Below are positions 8,096-15,967 of a stretch of DNA of 64,000 nucleotides, one piece after another. How positions within the stretch are numbered: position 1 is the first letter of the stretch; every line of letters starts with the position of its first letter. The notes under the pieces are model-generated. The model worked only from the letters and a program-made list of their open reading frames with translations. It was not told the DNA's origin and did no database searches. The DNA lies in NCBI RefSeq assembly GCF_013410655.1, contig NZ_JACCFP010000001.1, positions 1,945,501 through 2,009,500 on the forward strand, written 5' to 3'. The translations under genes and the position numbers were made by a program. This DNA is from Nocardioides thalensis. Lineage in GTDB: Bacteria > Actinomycetota > Actinomycetes > Propionibacteriales > Nocardioidaceae.

Positions 8096-9075
8096 ACACG
8101 ATCGACATCCACGAGCTCGAGGGTCAGCTTGCCGGCGGCCCGGGCGATCCGGGTCGGCCCGACCTGGTGACGATCCGACGTCTCGGGCACCGGCGGCGCC
8201 GTGTTCGCGGTGCCCTGGCAGGCGGTGTGGCCGCGCTCGTGGTTGCCGGCAGCGCCGGCAGCGGCGCACTGCTCCTCGGCGACGACGGGTCCACTGCTCG
8301 CGACTCGGTGACGGTCGCCGTCCCCCCCGACGCCGAGCTCTCGCCGCTCGCCGAGCGGGCACTCGCGGAGATCCCGGGCGCTCGCCAGGTCAACAGCGGT
8401 GAGGTGGTGATCCCGGCTCCGGAGGACCGGCTGTTCATGGCGCAGCGGGTGGAGGTTGTTGGGCAGCCCGTCGAGCTGCCGCGCCACTACTACTACGGCG
8501 TCACCACCTACCGAGCCTCGGTGTGGCCCGCCTGGCTCTACGAGGGGACCGAGAAGGCGGAGCGTGCGGCCGCGGAGCCGGACGGCAGTTACGGGGCCGG
8601 CACCCGCGACGTCACCGGGATCTCGGTCGACGTCGGGCCGCGCTACCTCGCCTGCGCGCTGCCGCGCGCGGAGTGGGGCGGCGACCCGGATGATCCTTGC
8701 TCCCCGGCGATCGTGACGGACCACTCCGACAGTGGGTATGTCTTCGAGTACGGCCTTGGGACCGACGACTTCCTCACCGACGGGGCGCCGATGGAGGTGT
8801 TCGCCGAGGAGAGCTACATCTCCGGCGACCTGACAACGCTGGCGGTGGCGGGCCTGGACGGTGCTGATGTGGCGCGCGCCGAGTTCATCAGCGCCGACGG
8901 CACCCGGGTCGAAGGCCAGGTCGAAGCGGGCACCCTGATGACCGAGGAGTCGTTCGTCTTCGCCGAGGTCCCGGGCACGCTGGCACGGATCGTGGCCTAC
9001 GACGCGGCGGGCGAGGTCATCGAGGACCACCAGCTCAGGGACTGCGACACCCCGGTGGAGTGCGAGGTGCGCTGA
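8092..9075 (+). CDS. One-pass membrane protein coupled to the sigma factor
   Basis: A 327-residue protein with a short cytoplasmic end rich in Arg (RRLGHRRRRVRG), one transmembrane segment at about residues 40-62, and a long exported domain with four cysteines but no motif I recognise. It overlaps the sigma gene by 4 bases. The layout (cytosolic tail, one membrane span, extracytoplasmic domain) would suit an anti-sigma or signal-input protein, but I see no zinc anti-sigma HxxxCxxC motif. It is annotated as a probable partner of the sigma factor by coupling only. Confidence 0.65.
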   Translation: MNTIDIHELEGQLAGGPGDPGRPDLVTIRRLGHRRRRVRGALAGGVAALVVAGSAGSGALLLGDDGSTARDSVTVAVPPDAELSPLAERALAEIPGARQVNSGEVVIPAPEDRLFMAQRVEVVGQPVELPRHYYYGVTTYRASVWPAWLYEGTEKAERAAAEPDGSYGAGTRDVTGISVDVGPRYLACALPRAEWGGDPDDPCSPAIVTDHSDSGYVFEYGLGTDDFLTDGAPMEVFAEESYISGDLTTLAVAGLDGADVARAEFISADGTRVEGQVEAGTLMTEESFVFAEVPGTLARIVAYDAAGEVIEDHQLRDCDTPVECEVR

Positions 9076-9100
9076 CCGGCTTCGGTGGGAGGATCGGGCG

Positions 9101-9269
9101 GTGGCCTGGTCGACGACGTCCGACGTCCGGGCGTTCGCCGACCGGGCCTTCGCCTTCCTCGCGGCCGATCCCGTCGCGCACACGGCGCTGCTGACCGAAG
9201 TGGCCCCGCGAGCTCGGCTTCACCAGGGTCGGCGGACGCGCCCTGCTGGTGATCGGCGCGCGCGCCTAG
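9101..9269 (+). pseudogene. Remnant of a GNAT acetyltransferase
   Basis: From the GTG at 9101 the frame reads like the start of a GNAT protein (VAWSTTSDVRAFADRAF, then DPVAHTALLTEV). From about 9207, in a different frame, the sequence reads RELGFTRVGGRALLVIGARA and stops at TAG 9267-9269, which looks like a GNAT C-terminus. The middle of the gene is missing and the ends are out of frame, so this is a decayed fragment of about 55 codons. The identification is by pattern only. Confidence 0.5.
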
Positions 9270-9303
9270 GTGTGAGCGATGCCCGCTCGGGCACTTCGGT
9301 GTC

Positions 9304-9573
9304 ATGGCCGTCTGTCTCGCCTGGCTCGGCGATCCGAAGCAGGTCGACGTCGTCATGGCGGCGCCCGGCCCGTGGCGCGAGGTGATCGAGGTCGGATCCG
9401 GGCTCTTGGTCCTCGAGTCCGACGAGTCGCTGTCGCGGGTCTACCACGAGGTCAAGTGGCTGCTCTCGGACGACTGTGCGCTGCTCGTCGCACCACTTGC
9501 CGAGCGGCCGAAGGCGCGCGGTGTCACGAGCGGCACCGTTTCCTGGCTCCGCGACCGGCTGCCACTTCCCTGA
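9304..9573 (+). CDS. Small hypothetical protein (89 aa)
   Basis: A small acidic-to-neutral protein with no membrane segment, signal peptide or motif known to me. The segments DVVMAAPGPWREVIEVGSG and YHEVKWLLSDDCALLVAPL look like a folded alpha/beta domain. The reading frame stays open upstream to about 9270, but ATG 9304 is the first good start after the GNAT remnant. It precedes the guanidine riboswitch and is unlikely to share its regulation. Confidence 0.5.
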   Translation: MAVCLAWLGDPKQVDVVMAAPGPWREVIEVGSGLLVLESDESLSRVYHEVKWLLSDDCALLVAPLAERPKARGVTSGTVSWLRDRLPLP

Positions 9574-9629
9574 ACGTGCCATCGCACGCCGGCCGCTCTA
9601 TCCTCGAGGTCACGGCCGGATCCCGGCCG

Positions 9630-9669
9630 CCGGACGAGGGAGCCGTACCCGGAGCGCGACAAGACGGCC
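9630..9669 (+). promoter_or_regulatory. Guanidine-III riboswitch (ykkC-III)
   Basis: The sequence CCGGACGAGG, then GAGCCGTACCCGG, then GACAAGACGGCC follows the known guanidine-III pattern closely. CCGG at 9630-9633 can pair with CCGG in 9649-9652, and GCCGT at 9642-9646 can pair with ACGGC at 9664-9668, giving the expected pseudoknot. It ends a few bases before the Shine-Dalgarno GAGGAG (9673-9678) of the guanidinium exporter gene, so translational control is likely. A -10-like TATCCT lies at 9599-9604 and a GC hairpin (9613-9629) precedes the aptamer. Confidence 0.88.
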
Positions 9670-9683
9670 ACTGAGGAGTGGTC

Positions 9684-9998
9684 ATGGCTTGGCTCGTGCT
9701 CGTCGTCTCCGGGGTCCTGGAGGCCGTCTGGGCGGTCGCCCTCGGCAGGACCGAGGGCTTCACCCGGTTGACGCCGTCGATCGTGTTCGTCGTCGCGATC
9801 ACCGCCAGCATGGGCGGTCTCGCCTTCGCGATGCGCACGCTGCCCATCGGCACGGCGTACGCCGTCTGGGTCGGCATCGGGGCGGCCCTGACCGTTGCGT
9901 TCGGCATGGTGACCGGCGACGAGGCGGTCAGTGTCGTCAAGGTGCTGCTGCTGGTCGGCTTGGTCGCCTGTGTGGTCGGCCTGAAGCTGACGCACTGA
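9684..9998 (+). CDS. gdx: Gdx guanidinium exporter (SMR family)
   Basis: A 104-residue, four-helix small multidrug-resistance protein. The first helix has the Gdx signature Gly10-x2-Glu13-x2-Trp16 (SGVLEAVWAVAL), where Glu13 binds substrate and protons, and LPIGTAYAVWVGIGA is the family's helix-3 motif. Gdx proteins work as antiparallel dimers that swap guanidinium ions for protons. ATG 9684 is preferred over GTG 9678, which lies inside the Shine-Dalgarno. The guanidine-III riboswitch just upstream confirms the substrate. Confidence 0.92.
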   Translation: MAWLVLVVSGVLEAVWAVALGRTEGFTRLTPSIVFVVAITASMGGLAFAMRTLPIGTAYAVWVGIGAALTVAFGMVTGDEAVSVVKVLLLVGLVACVVGLKLTH

Positions 9999-10007
9999 CC
10001 CCCGGGA

Positions 10008-10373
10008 TCAGTCTTCCCAGGGCGGGTCGTCGTCGAGCTTGGCGTAGTACTTCGCCAGGTGGCTCTTGATGCGCTCGGCGTCCTTGTCGGGTACGTCGAC
10101 GCCGCCGCGCGCGCCCTCCATGACGCCCGCCGCGGCGAACACTCCGCGCGGCACCGCCTTGAGCTCGCCCCCGACGACGTCGGCGATGAGGAGCTTGTAG
10201 GCGGTGAAGTTGTCCTTGTTGTCGGCGTCGTACCAGACGTGCGCGTCCCGGTACTTCTCGTTGGGCTCGTCCTGCGCGTCGGCCCACTTGCGGACGCGCT
10301 TCTCGGCCGCGTCGCCGTCCCACTCACGGGCGCGATCGGCGAGGGGGAGGTCCTGGAACGTCGTGACAGCCAT
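10008..10373 (-). CDS. Hypothetical protein, phage-morphogenesis-like
   Basis: A 121-residue soluble, charged protein rich in Lys, Asp and aromatic residues (KYRDAHVWYDADNKDNFTAYKLLIADV), ending in a short acidic tail DDDPPWED. The C-terminal segment (DKDAERIKSHLAKYYAKL) reminds me of domains next to phage capsid proteases, but no phage gene is nearby and I do not assign a function. A good Shine-Dalgarno (GGAGG) precedes the ATG at 10373. Confidence 0.6.
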   Translation of the reverse strand: MAVTTFQDLPLADRAREWDGDAAEKRVRKWADAQDEPNEKYRDAHVWYDADNKDNFTAYKLLIADVVGGELKAVPRGVFAAAGVMEGARGGVDVPDKDAERIKSHLAKYYAKLDDDPPWED

Positions 10374-10444
10374 CGTTGCCTCCGGTGCTCTCGGGTGCTC
10401 CGTCGACCAGGAGCGGTACCCGATCAGCCCGCGACGATGAGCGG

Positions 10445-10798
10445 TCAGGCGAAGCAGACCCACCAGATGCCGGCGGCGAGCGGCAGGAGCGACGTGAGGT
10501 GCCACCACGACAGCAGCGGTCGCTTGTTGATGCCCAGGACCGCCGCGACACCGACGTTCCAGAACAGCGCGCCGATCACGACGAGCACGACCTGCGCGTC
10601 GGTGCGGTCACCGGCGACGTCGAGCTTCGCGGCCAGGATGAAGCCGGCGGTGAGGTGCACGACCGTCGTCAGGATCAGCGCGGACAGCACGCGGCGCTGC
10701 ACGGTCTCGAGCCGCCTGATCGCCTCCGGGTCGGCGACCTTGCGGGGCTGGCTCGGGTCCATCAGGTGCCGACGCCGGGGCGCGGGCTGCTCGCTCAT
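10445..10798 (-). CDS. Small membrane protein (117 aa)
   Basis: The N-terminal 40 residues are cytosolic and basic. Three hydrophobic segments follow, at about residues 41-60 (ALILTTVVHLTAGFILA), 70-90 (AQVVLVVIGALFWNVGVAAVL) and 99-115. GGAGG sits before the ATG at 10798. Function is unknown; it has no catalytic motif. Confidence 0.6.
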   Translation of the reverse strand: MSEQPAPRRRHLMDPSQPRKVADPEAIRRLETVQRRVLSALILTTVVHLTAGFILAAKLDVAGDRTDAQVVLVVIGALFWNVGVAAVLGINKRPLLSWWHLTSLLPLAAGIWWVCFA

Positions 10799-10863
10799 GC
10801 CTCCATTCTGCGGCGCTCCGGGCACCCCTCGATAATCGGTGGCGCCGTCGTAGGCGGGCGCGC

Positions 10864-11862
10864 ATGCTGAACGTCATGGACATCACACGGTTCGGCCCCG
10901 ACGACGCGGCCGCGCTCCGGGAGTGGGTCGCCCTGGCCAACGCGGTCGCCGCCGTCGACGCCCCGTGGGAGCACCCGTGGACCGTGACCACGGCCGAGGG
11001 ACGGTTCCGCCACGGCTGGGACGGCGAGCCCGCGACGCCGTACCTCGCCCGGCTCGACGGCACCGTCGTCGGGATCGGCTCGGTCTCGGTGACCGAGTAC
11101 GACAACCTCCACCTCGCCTGGTTCGGCGTGCAGGTGCACCCCGACCACCGTCGACGCGGCTACGGCAGCCAGATCCTGGCCTACCTCGAGCAGGAGGCGA
11201 AGGAGATCGGGCGCACCAGCGGCGGCATCGACGGCTGGGACTCCGAGGCGGCCGTCGGCTTCGCGGCCCGACACGGCTACGAGAAGAAGCACCAGGCCAT
11301 CAACCGCCGCCAGTACCTCGCCGACATCGACCGCGCCGAGCTCGACAGGAGGTACGACGCCGCGCTTCCCTACGCAGCCGACTACGTGCTGGAGCGCTGG
11401 CCGGTGCCGACGCCTGACGATCAGCTCGACGACCTGGCGCGCATGGCATCGGCCATCAACGACGCGCCGACCGACGACCTCGACATCGAGGACGAGGTGT
11501 TCACCGGTGACCGCATGAAGGCCTACGAGGTGGCGACGGCCGGCAAGGGCCAGCGCCTCTACCGGGTCGTCGCCCGCCACGTGCCGACCGGCGAGCTCGC
11601 CGGGCAGACCGTCGTCGCGGTGGAGTCCGAGCGGCCGCAGATCAGCCACCAGCACGACACATCGGTCGTCCGCAGCCACCGCGGCCACCGGCTCGGCCTG
11701 CTGCTCAAGACCGACATGCTGCGCTGGCTGGCAGAGGCCGAGCCGCAGGTCACCGAGGTCGACACGTGGAACGCGGAGTCGAACGACCAGATGATCGGTG
11801 TCAACGAGGTCCTCGGCTACCGCGTCATGGGTCGCGAGCTCGCCTTCCAGAAGGACCTCTGA
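10864..11862 (+). CDS. Tandem-domain GNAT N-acetyltransferase
   Basis: A 332-residue protein with two GNAT domains. The first (about 1-170) has the acetyl-CoA loop VQVHPDHRRRGYGSQILAYL; the second (about 180-332) has VVRSHRGHRLGLLLKTDML and ends AFQKDL. Similar tandem GNATs are common in actinobacteria and include mycothiol-synthase-like relatives, but the substrate is unknown. Start 10864 is favoured because TAGGCG lies 7 bases upstream, the spacing seen before leaderless genes here; ATG 10876 is the alternative. Confidence 0.8.
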   Translation: MLNVMDITRFGPDDAAALREWVALANAVAAVDAPWEHPWTVTTAEGRFRHGWDGEPATPYLARLDGTVVGIGSVSVTEYDNLHLAWFGVQVHPDHRRRGYGSQILAYLEQEAKEIGRTSGGIDGWDSEAAVGFAARHGYEKKHQAINRRQYLADIDRAELDRRYDAALPYAADYVLERWPVPTPDDQLDDLARMASAINDAPTDDLDIEDEVFTGDRMKAYEVATAGKGQRLYRVVARHVPTGELAGQTVVAVESERPQISHQHDTSVVRSHRGHRLGLLLKTDMLRWLAEAEPQVTEVDTWNAESNDQMIGVNEVLGYRVMGRELAFQKDL

Positions 11863-11879
11863 ACCGGTCGATCCGGCAG

Positions 11880-11885
11880 TAGCCT
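11880..11885 (+). promoter_or_regulatory. -10 box of a leaderless promoter
   Basis: TAGCCT ends 6 bases before the GTG of the hydrolase-LuxR gene, with no Shine-Dalgarno between them. It lies within 25 bases of the previous stop. Confidence 0.55.
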
Positions 11886-11891
11886 GAGCCG

Positions 11892-12947
11892 GTGGCGACC
11901 CGGCACCAGGCACCGCCTGCCCAGGAGGTGCGGTTCTGCCGCACCGACGACGGCGTGCGGCTCGCCTGGGCGCGCCACGGCTCCGGTCCGCCCCTGCTGA
12001 TCGTCTCGTGCTGGCTCAGCCATCTGCAGCACGACTGGCAGAGCCCGGTGTGGCGACACTTCCTCGACGACCTCGGCGACATCGCGACCGTCGTCCGCTA
12101 CGACGAGCGCGGCTTCGGGCTCTCGGAGTGGGAGGTGGCCGACTTCTCGCTCGAGCGCCGCGTCGCCGACCTCGAGACGCTCGTGGAGGCGACCGGGCTC
12201 GACCGGTTCGCCGTCCTCGGCATGTCCGGGGGCGCGCCGGTCGCGCTGGCCTACGCGCACGCCCACCCGGAGCGGGTCACCCGGATGGTGCTGTACGGCG
12301 GCATGGCCGGCGGTGGCCTGCGGCAGGAGGACCCGGTGGAGGAGGAGGCCTTCCTCGCAATGATCCGCGCGGGCTGGGCCCGGCCCGACCCGCTCTTCCG
12401 GCGGGTCTTCACGAACGCGTTCATCCCCGACGCCACCGAGGAGCAGATGGTGTGGATGGACGAGCTGCAGCGCACGTCGACCAACACCGAGAACGCCGTG
12501 TGCAGCCGCATCGCGCGGCACCAGGTCGACGTCCGCGGGATCCTGCCCGAGATCGCCGCGCCCACCCTGGTGTTGCACGCGGACGGTGACCGGGTGGCAC
12601 CGGACTGGGGGTTCGAGCTCGCGTCGGCCATCCCGGACGCGCGGCTGGTCATGCTGGACTCGCGCAACCACGTCCTGCTCGCCGACGAGCCCGCCTGGCG
12701 GGTCTTCCGGCAGGAGGTCGCGGGCTTCCTGGCGGCCGACCGCTCCGCGCCGCCGACGTCGAACCTCTCGGACCGCGAGCGCGAGATCCTGCTGCTCGCT
12801 GCCGACGGGCTCGACAACACCGAGATCGCCGATCGGCTCACCCTCAGCGTGCGCACGGTGGAGCGGCACTTCCAGAACGTCTACCTCAAGCTGGGCCTGT
12901 CGGGGCGTACGGCGCGGGCTGCCGCCGTCGCGCGGGTCCTCGCGTAG
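11892..12947 (+). CDS. Alpha/beta-hydrolase fused to a LuxR-type DNA-binding domain
   Basis: A 351-residue two-part protein. Residues 1-280 form an alpha/beta hydrolase with a complete triad: Ser112 in the elbow GMSGGA, Asp233 in HADGDRV, and His260 in SRNHVLL. Residues 291-351 are a GerE/LuxR helix-turn-helix (LSDREREILLLAADGLDNTEIADRL, then SVRTVERHFQNVYLKLGL). It resembles the actinobacterial group in which a hydrolase fold precedes a LuxR domain; the ligand or substrate is unknown. The intact triad suggests real hydrolysis rather than mere binding. Two perfect palindromes lie just downstream at 12986-13017, before the DsrE-like gene, and are candidate binding sites. Confidence 0.85.
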   Translation: MATRHQAPPAQEVRFCRTDDGVRLAWARHGSGPPLLIVSCWLSHLQHDWQSPVWRHFLDDLGDIATVVRYDERGFGLSEWEVADFSLERRVADLETLVEATGLDRFAVLGMSGGAPVALAYAHAHPERVTRMVLYGGMAGGGLRQEDPVEEEAFLAMIRAGWARPDPLFRRVFTNAFIPDATEEQMVWMDELQRTSTNTENAVCSRIARHQVDVRGILPEIAAPTLVLHADGDRVAPDWGFELASAIPDARLVMLDSRNHVLLADEPAWRVFRQEVAGFLAADRSAPPTSNLSDREREILLLAADGLDNTEIADRLTLSVRTVERHFQNVYLKLGLSGRTARAAAVARVLA

Positions 12948-12985
12948 GGCGTACGCGCCGACCGCCAGCCCGGCTCCTCCTCTTA

Positions 12986-13017
12986 CGCGTCCGCGCGGAC
13001 GCGGGAGGCATGCCTCC
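12986..13017. promoter_or_regulatory. Two adjacent perfect palindromes, candidate LuxR operators
   Basis: An 18-base perfect palindrome (CGCGTCCGC and its complement, 12986-13003) directly abuts a 14-base one (GGAGGCA and its complement, 13004-13017). A -10-like TAGCTT follows at 13023-13028, so the second palindrome falls in the -35 to -10 spacer of the DsrE-like gene's promoter. The first could also be a weak terminator for the hydrolase-LuxR gene. Confidence 0.5.
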
Positions 13018-13071
13018 GGACCTAGCTTCGTCGACACGGCGATCCCGCCGCCCGAGACGAAGGAGAACACC

Positions 13072-13437
13072 ATGTCCAACAAGGCAGTGATCAGTCTTTC
13101 CACCGGCCTGGAGGACCCCGAGCGCGTGACGGTCGCGTTCCTCGTCGCGGTCGGTGCCGCCGAGCAGGGCCGACCCACGCTGATGTTCCTGACGAAGGAG
13201 GCCGTGCGGATCGCCCAGCCCGGCGTTGCCGTCGGCACCGCCTGCGACGGCTGCCCGCCGCTGCCGGAGCTGCTCGAGCGCTACCTCGCGGCCGGCGGCA
13301 CCTACCTCGTGTGCCCGCTCTGCTTCAACGCCAAGGCACTCGACCCGGAGAACCTGATCAAGGGCGCCGAGCTCGGCGGCACCGTGCCGATGTGGCAGTG
13401 GATCGGGGACGAGGGCGCGACCAGCTTCAGCTACTGA
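13072..13437 (+). CDS. DsrE-family protein
   Basis: A 121-residue DsrE/F-like alpha/beta protein (KAVISLSTGLEDPERVTVAFLVAVGAAEQG) with two cysteine pairs, ACDGCPP (about 60) and CPLCFNAKAL (about 83). The family includes sulfur-relay carriers and peroxiredoxin-like proteins; which one this is cannot be told. The gene has its own leader of about 37 bases with Shine-Dalgarno AAGGAG and the palindrome pair upstream. Confidence 0.75.
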   Translation: MSNKAVISLSTGLEDPERVTVAFLVAVGAAEQGRPTLMFLTKEAVRIAQPGVAVGTACDGCPPLPELLERYLAAGGTYLVCPLCFNAKALDPENLIKGAELGGTVPMWQWIGDEGATSFSY

Positions 13438-13446
13438 CGGCGCTCC

Positions 13447-14073
13447 TCAGCGACGAGCGGCCGCCGACCGCCGCTCGGCGTCGAACGCCGCGCGACGCAA
13501 CCGGTCGGCGTGGCGGCCCGGGTCGGTGAACTCCAGCGCCACGCCGTGCCCGCCGCCGTCATACGTCGTCCGTCGCACGACCCTCGCCTCGAGGCCGAGC
13601 GTCTCGTCGTCGAGCCGGATCGTCACACCCACGGAGGCGCCGGCCGGAGGTGCGTCGCCGCCGACCGTTGCGAGCAGCCCGCCCTCGCTGAGGTCGGCCG
13701 CGACCGCCGAGAGACGGCGCTCGGTGACCTCGTCCGCGTCCTCGGCGTCCCACGTCAGCACCACGGGCACGTGCACCGGCGCTCGGAAGTGGGACCGGCG
13801 CTGGTCACGCACGGCCGGACCTGCCACCCGGGCGAGCCAGACCGGGCCGTAGTCGCGCTGGGCGCGCCGGACGACGACCGGGCAGGTGAAGCGACCGGTG
13901 TCTCCCGTCCAGGCGACCGCCGCGTCGACCTGAGCCTCTGCGTCCCCGTGCTCGGGGAGCCGCGACAGGACGAGCGTCGTGACGATCGCGTCCGCCTCGA
14001 TGTCGAGCACCTGCGCCTCGTGGTCCCCGCCCGCGACCAGGGTCACGTGCTGGAGCAGGGCAGGGGCGCGCAT
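13447..14073 (-). CDS. PilZ-domain protein (probable c-di-GMP receptor)
   Basis: A 208-residue protein. The N-terminal half (about 1-95) resembles a flagellar-brake-type beta domain, and the C-terminal half is PilZ, with the RxxxR-type motif in QRRSHFRAPVHVPV and the DLSEGGLLA motif matching (D/N)xSxxG. These bind cyclic di-GMP. No motility or cyclase gene is nearby, so the output is unknown. GGAGG precedes the ATG. Confidence 0.75.
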   Translation of the reverse strand: MRAPALLQHVTLVAGGDHEAQVLDIEADAIVTTLVLSRLPEHGDAEAQVDAAVAWTGDTGRFTCPVVVRRAQRDYGPVWLARVAGPAVRDQRRSHFRAPVHVPVVLTWDAEDADEVTERRLSAVAADLSEGGLLATVGGDAPPAGASVGVTIRLDDETLGLEARVVRRTTYDGGGHGVALEFTDPGRHADRLRRAAFDAERRSAAARR

Positions 14074-14120
14074 GACCTCCGGATCGGCACGGGCGCGGCC
14101 GACCTGAGCGGGCCTGAGTG

Positions 14121-15200
14121 CTACAGCAGCCGGTCGACGACGTACGACGCGCCGCGCCGCAGCTCGTCGGCCGCGCGGGTGACCACGCGGTCGATCAGCT
14201 GCTCGCACGACGGGAGGTCGTCGATGACCCCCACGACCTGCCCGCTGGCCAGCACCCCGGCCGAGGTGTCGCCCTCGACCAGGCCCGCCTTGAGCATCAT
14301 CGGCGTGTTGGCCGCGAGCGCCATCTGGCCGAGCGTGCGGCCCTGCTGCTTCCTCATCTCCCGGCCGTCCTTCGCGAGCTCGGCCCACGACATGCCGGAG
14401 TCGCGCTTGAACTCGAGGGTGCGGCGCAGGGTCGGCCCCATCCGCTTGACGGCTGACGTCTCCTCGAGCTCGTTCACGAGGTCGGTGCGCAGCATCCGGT
14501 GGGGCATCCCGTCGACCTTCGCCGTCACGACCGTGTCCGTGAGCCCGCGCTCGAGGTAGAGCCGCTTCACAGCGTCCGGCACCGCGGAGTCCGAGGTCAG
14601 CAGGAAGCGGGTGCCCATGCCGACGCCCGCGGCGCCGTACGACAGCGCGGCGGCGAGCCCGCGCCCGTCGAAGAACCCGCCCGCGGCGACGACGGGGATG
14701 TCGACGGCGTCCAGCACCGTCGGCAGCAGCAGGGTGGTGGGGACCGGGCCGGTGTGGCCGCCGCCCTCGCCGCCCTGCACCATCACCGCGTCGGCGCCCC
14801 AGGCGGCGACCTTCTTGGCGTGCTTGGCCGCCCCGATCGACGGCATCACGACGATGCCGTGCTCCTTGAGCCGGGCGATCAGCTCGGGCTTGGGTGCGAG
14901 CGCGAACGACGCGACCTTCACGCCATGGTCGATCAGCAGGTCGCACCGGGCCGCTGCGTCGCCGGCGTCGGCGCGGAGGTTGACGCCGAACGGCTGATCG
15001 GTGCGTCCCTTCACCTCGACGATCGCCTTCTCGAGCTCGTCGAAGGTCATCGTCGCCGAGGCGAGGATGCCGAGCCCGCCGGCGTTGGCGGTCGCCGACA
15101 CGAGCCGTGGCCCGGACACCCAGCCCATGCCGGTCTGCACGACCGGGTGCCGTACGCCGACGAGGTCGGTGAACGGGGTCCGGATGAGCTGCTCGATCAC
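14121..15200 (-). CDS. ipdC: IpdC flavin-dependent dehydrogenase
   Basis: A 359-residue FMN-binding TIM-barrel protein of the nitronate monooxygenase/2-nitropropane dioxygenase family. Seen: the N-terminal HPVVQTGMGWVSGP, the flavin loop GGEGGGHTGPV (about 145) and PVVAAGGFFDGRGL. In mycobacteria IpdC dehydrogenates the hydroxylated HIP-CoA derivative before ring D is hydrolysed. GTG start at 15200 overlaps the ipdB stop (GTGA), and it follows ipdA-ipdB as in Rv3551-Rv3553. Confidence 0.9.
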   Translation of the reverse strand: MIEQLIRTPFTDLVGVRHPVVQTGMGWVSGPRLVSATANAGGLGILASATMTFDELEKAIVEVKGRTDQPFGVNLRADAGDAAARCDLLIDHGVKVASFALAPKPELIARLKEHGIVVMPSIGAAKHAKKVAAWGADAVMVQGGEGGGHTGPVPTTLLLPTVLDAVDIPVVAAGGFFDGRGLAAALSYGAAGVGMGTRFLLTSDSAVPDAVKRLYLERGLTDTVVTAKVDGMPHRMLRTDLVNELEETSAVKRMGPTLRRTLEFKRDSGMSWAELAKDGREMRKQQGRTLGQMALAANTPMMLKAGLVEGDTSAGVLASGQVVGVIDDLPSCEQLIDRVVTRAADELRRGASYVVDRLL

Positions 15201-15967
15201 TTCGCGGCCTCCGGCTCGGGCACTTCCTTGAACCGCAACCCCTTCGGGTCGAGCATCTCGCGGATGATCACGAGCTCGGCGTACGACGGCTCGCGCGTCG
15301 TCGGGACCTCGCCCTCGGGCAGCGCCAGCTCGAAGCCGGTCGCGGCGACGACCTCGTCGACCGTCACGCCCGGGTGGACCGAGACCAGGCGCACCGTGTC
15401 GTCGTGCCCGCCGACGTCGAGCACGGCCAGGTTGGTGACGATCCGGTGGATGTCGTTGAAGCGACTCGCGGCCGCGCCGGCGGCCTTCGCACGGGCCGGC
15501 CCGACGCCGGAGACGACGTCGACCTCCTCGACGAAGACGCGCGCGGAGTGCCGCGGGACCCAGTAGGACGTCCGGTTGTTGACCGTATTGCCCGGCGCGC
15601 CGCGCACCCCGAGCAGCTGCCGCTTCGGCTGGGCGAAGTCGCCGATGGCCGAGATGTTCTGGTTGCCGTGCCGGTCGACCTGCGTGGCGCCCATCATCAC
15701 GTGCCGCTTGCCCCACGCGACCACGTCGAAGACCTTGCGGAACGGGATCCAACCCTCGACGACGTCCTTCTTGCCGAGCGGGGGAGTGCCGGCCAGGAAC
15801 AGCGACTCCCCGTCGGAGATCACCAGGTCGGGGTTGGTGGTCAGCTTGGCGAGCCGCACCCCGAGGGTGGGGAGCAGGCCCATCGGGCTGGCGAAGATCT
15901 CGCCGTCGTCCTTGAACGCGTCGGCGATGGCGGCCGCACAGACGTCGGCTCGGGTGTAGTCGCTCAC
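15197..15967 (-). CDS. ipdB: IpdB, beta subunit of the COCHEA-CoA hydrolase
   Basis: A 256-residue class I CoA-transferase-fold protein (VISDGESLFLAGTPPL, KRHVMMGATQVDRHGNQNISAIGD). IpdA and IpdB form a heteromer that opens the last steroid ring (ring C) by hydrolysing a cyclic beta-diketone CoA ester, though the fold is that of CoA transferases. It is coupled to ipdA by a GTGA overlap and to ipdC the same way, indicating one polycistron. Length is close to the 250 residues of M. tuberculosis IpdB. Confidence 0.92.
   Translation of the reverse strand: MSDYTRADVCAAAIADAFKDDGEIFASPMGLLPTLGVRLAKLTTNPDLVISDGESLFLAGTPPLGKKDVVEGWIPFRKVFDVVAWGKRHVMMGATQVDRHGNQNISAIGDFAQPKRQLLGVRGAPGNTVNNRTSYWVPRHSARVFVEEVDVVSGVGPARAKAAGAAASRFNDIHRIVTNLAVLDVGGHDDTVRLVSVHPGVTVDEVVAATGFELALPEGEVPTTREPSYAELVIIREMLDPKGLRFKEVPEPEAAK

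Noticed and set aside
10008..10373. Phage fragment or prophage edge
   Set aside because: Only one weakly phage-like small protein; no integrase, att site or other phage genes.
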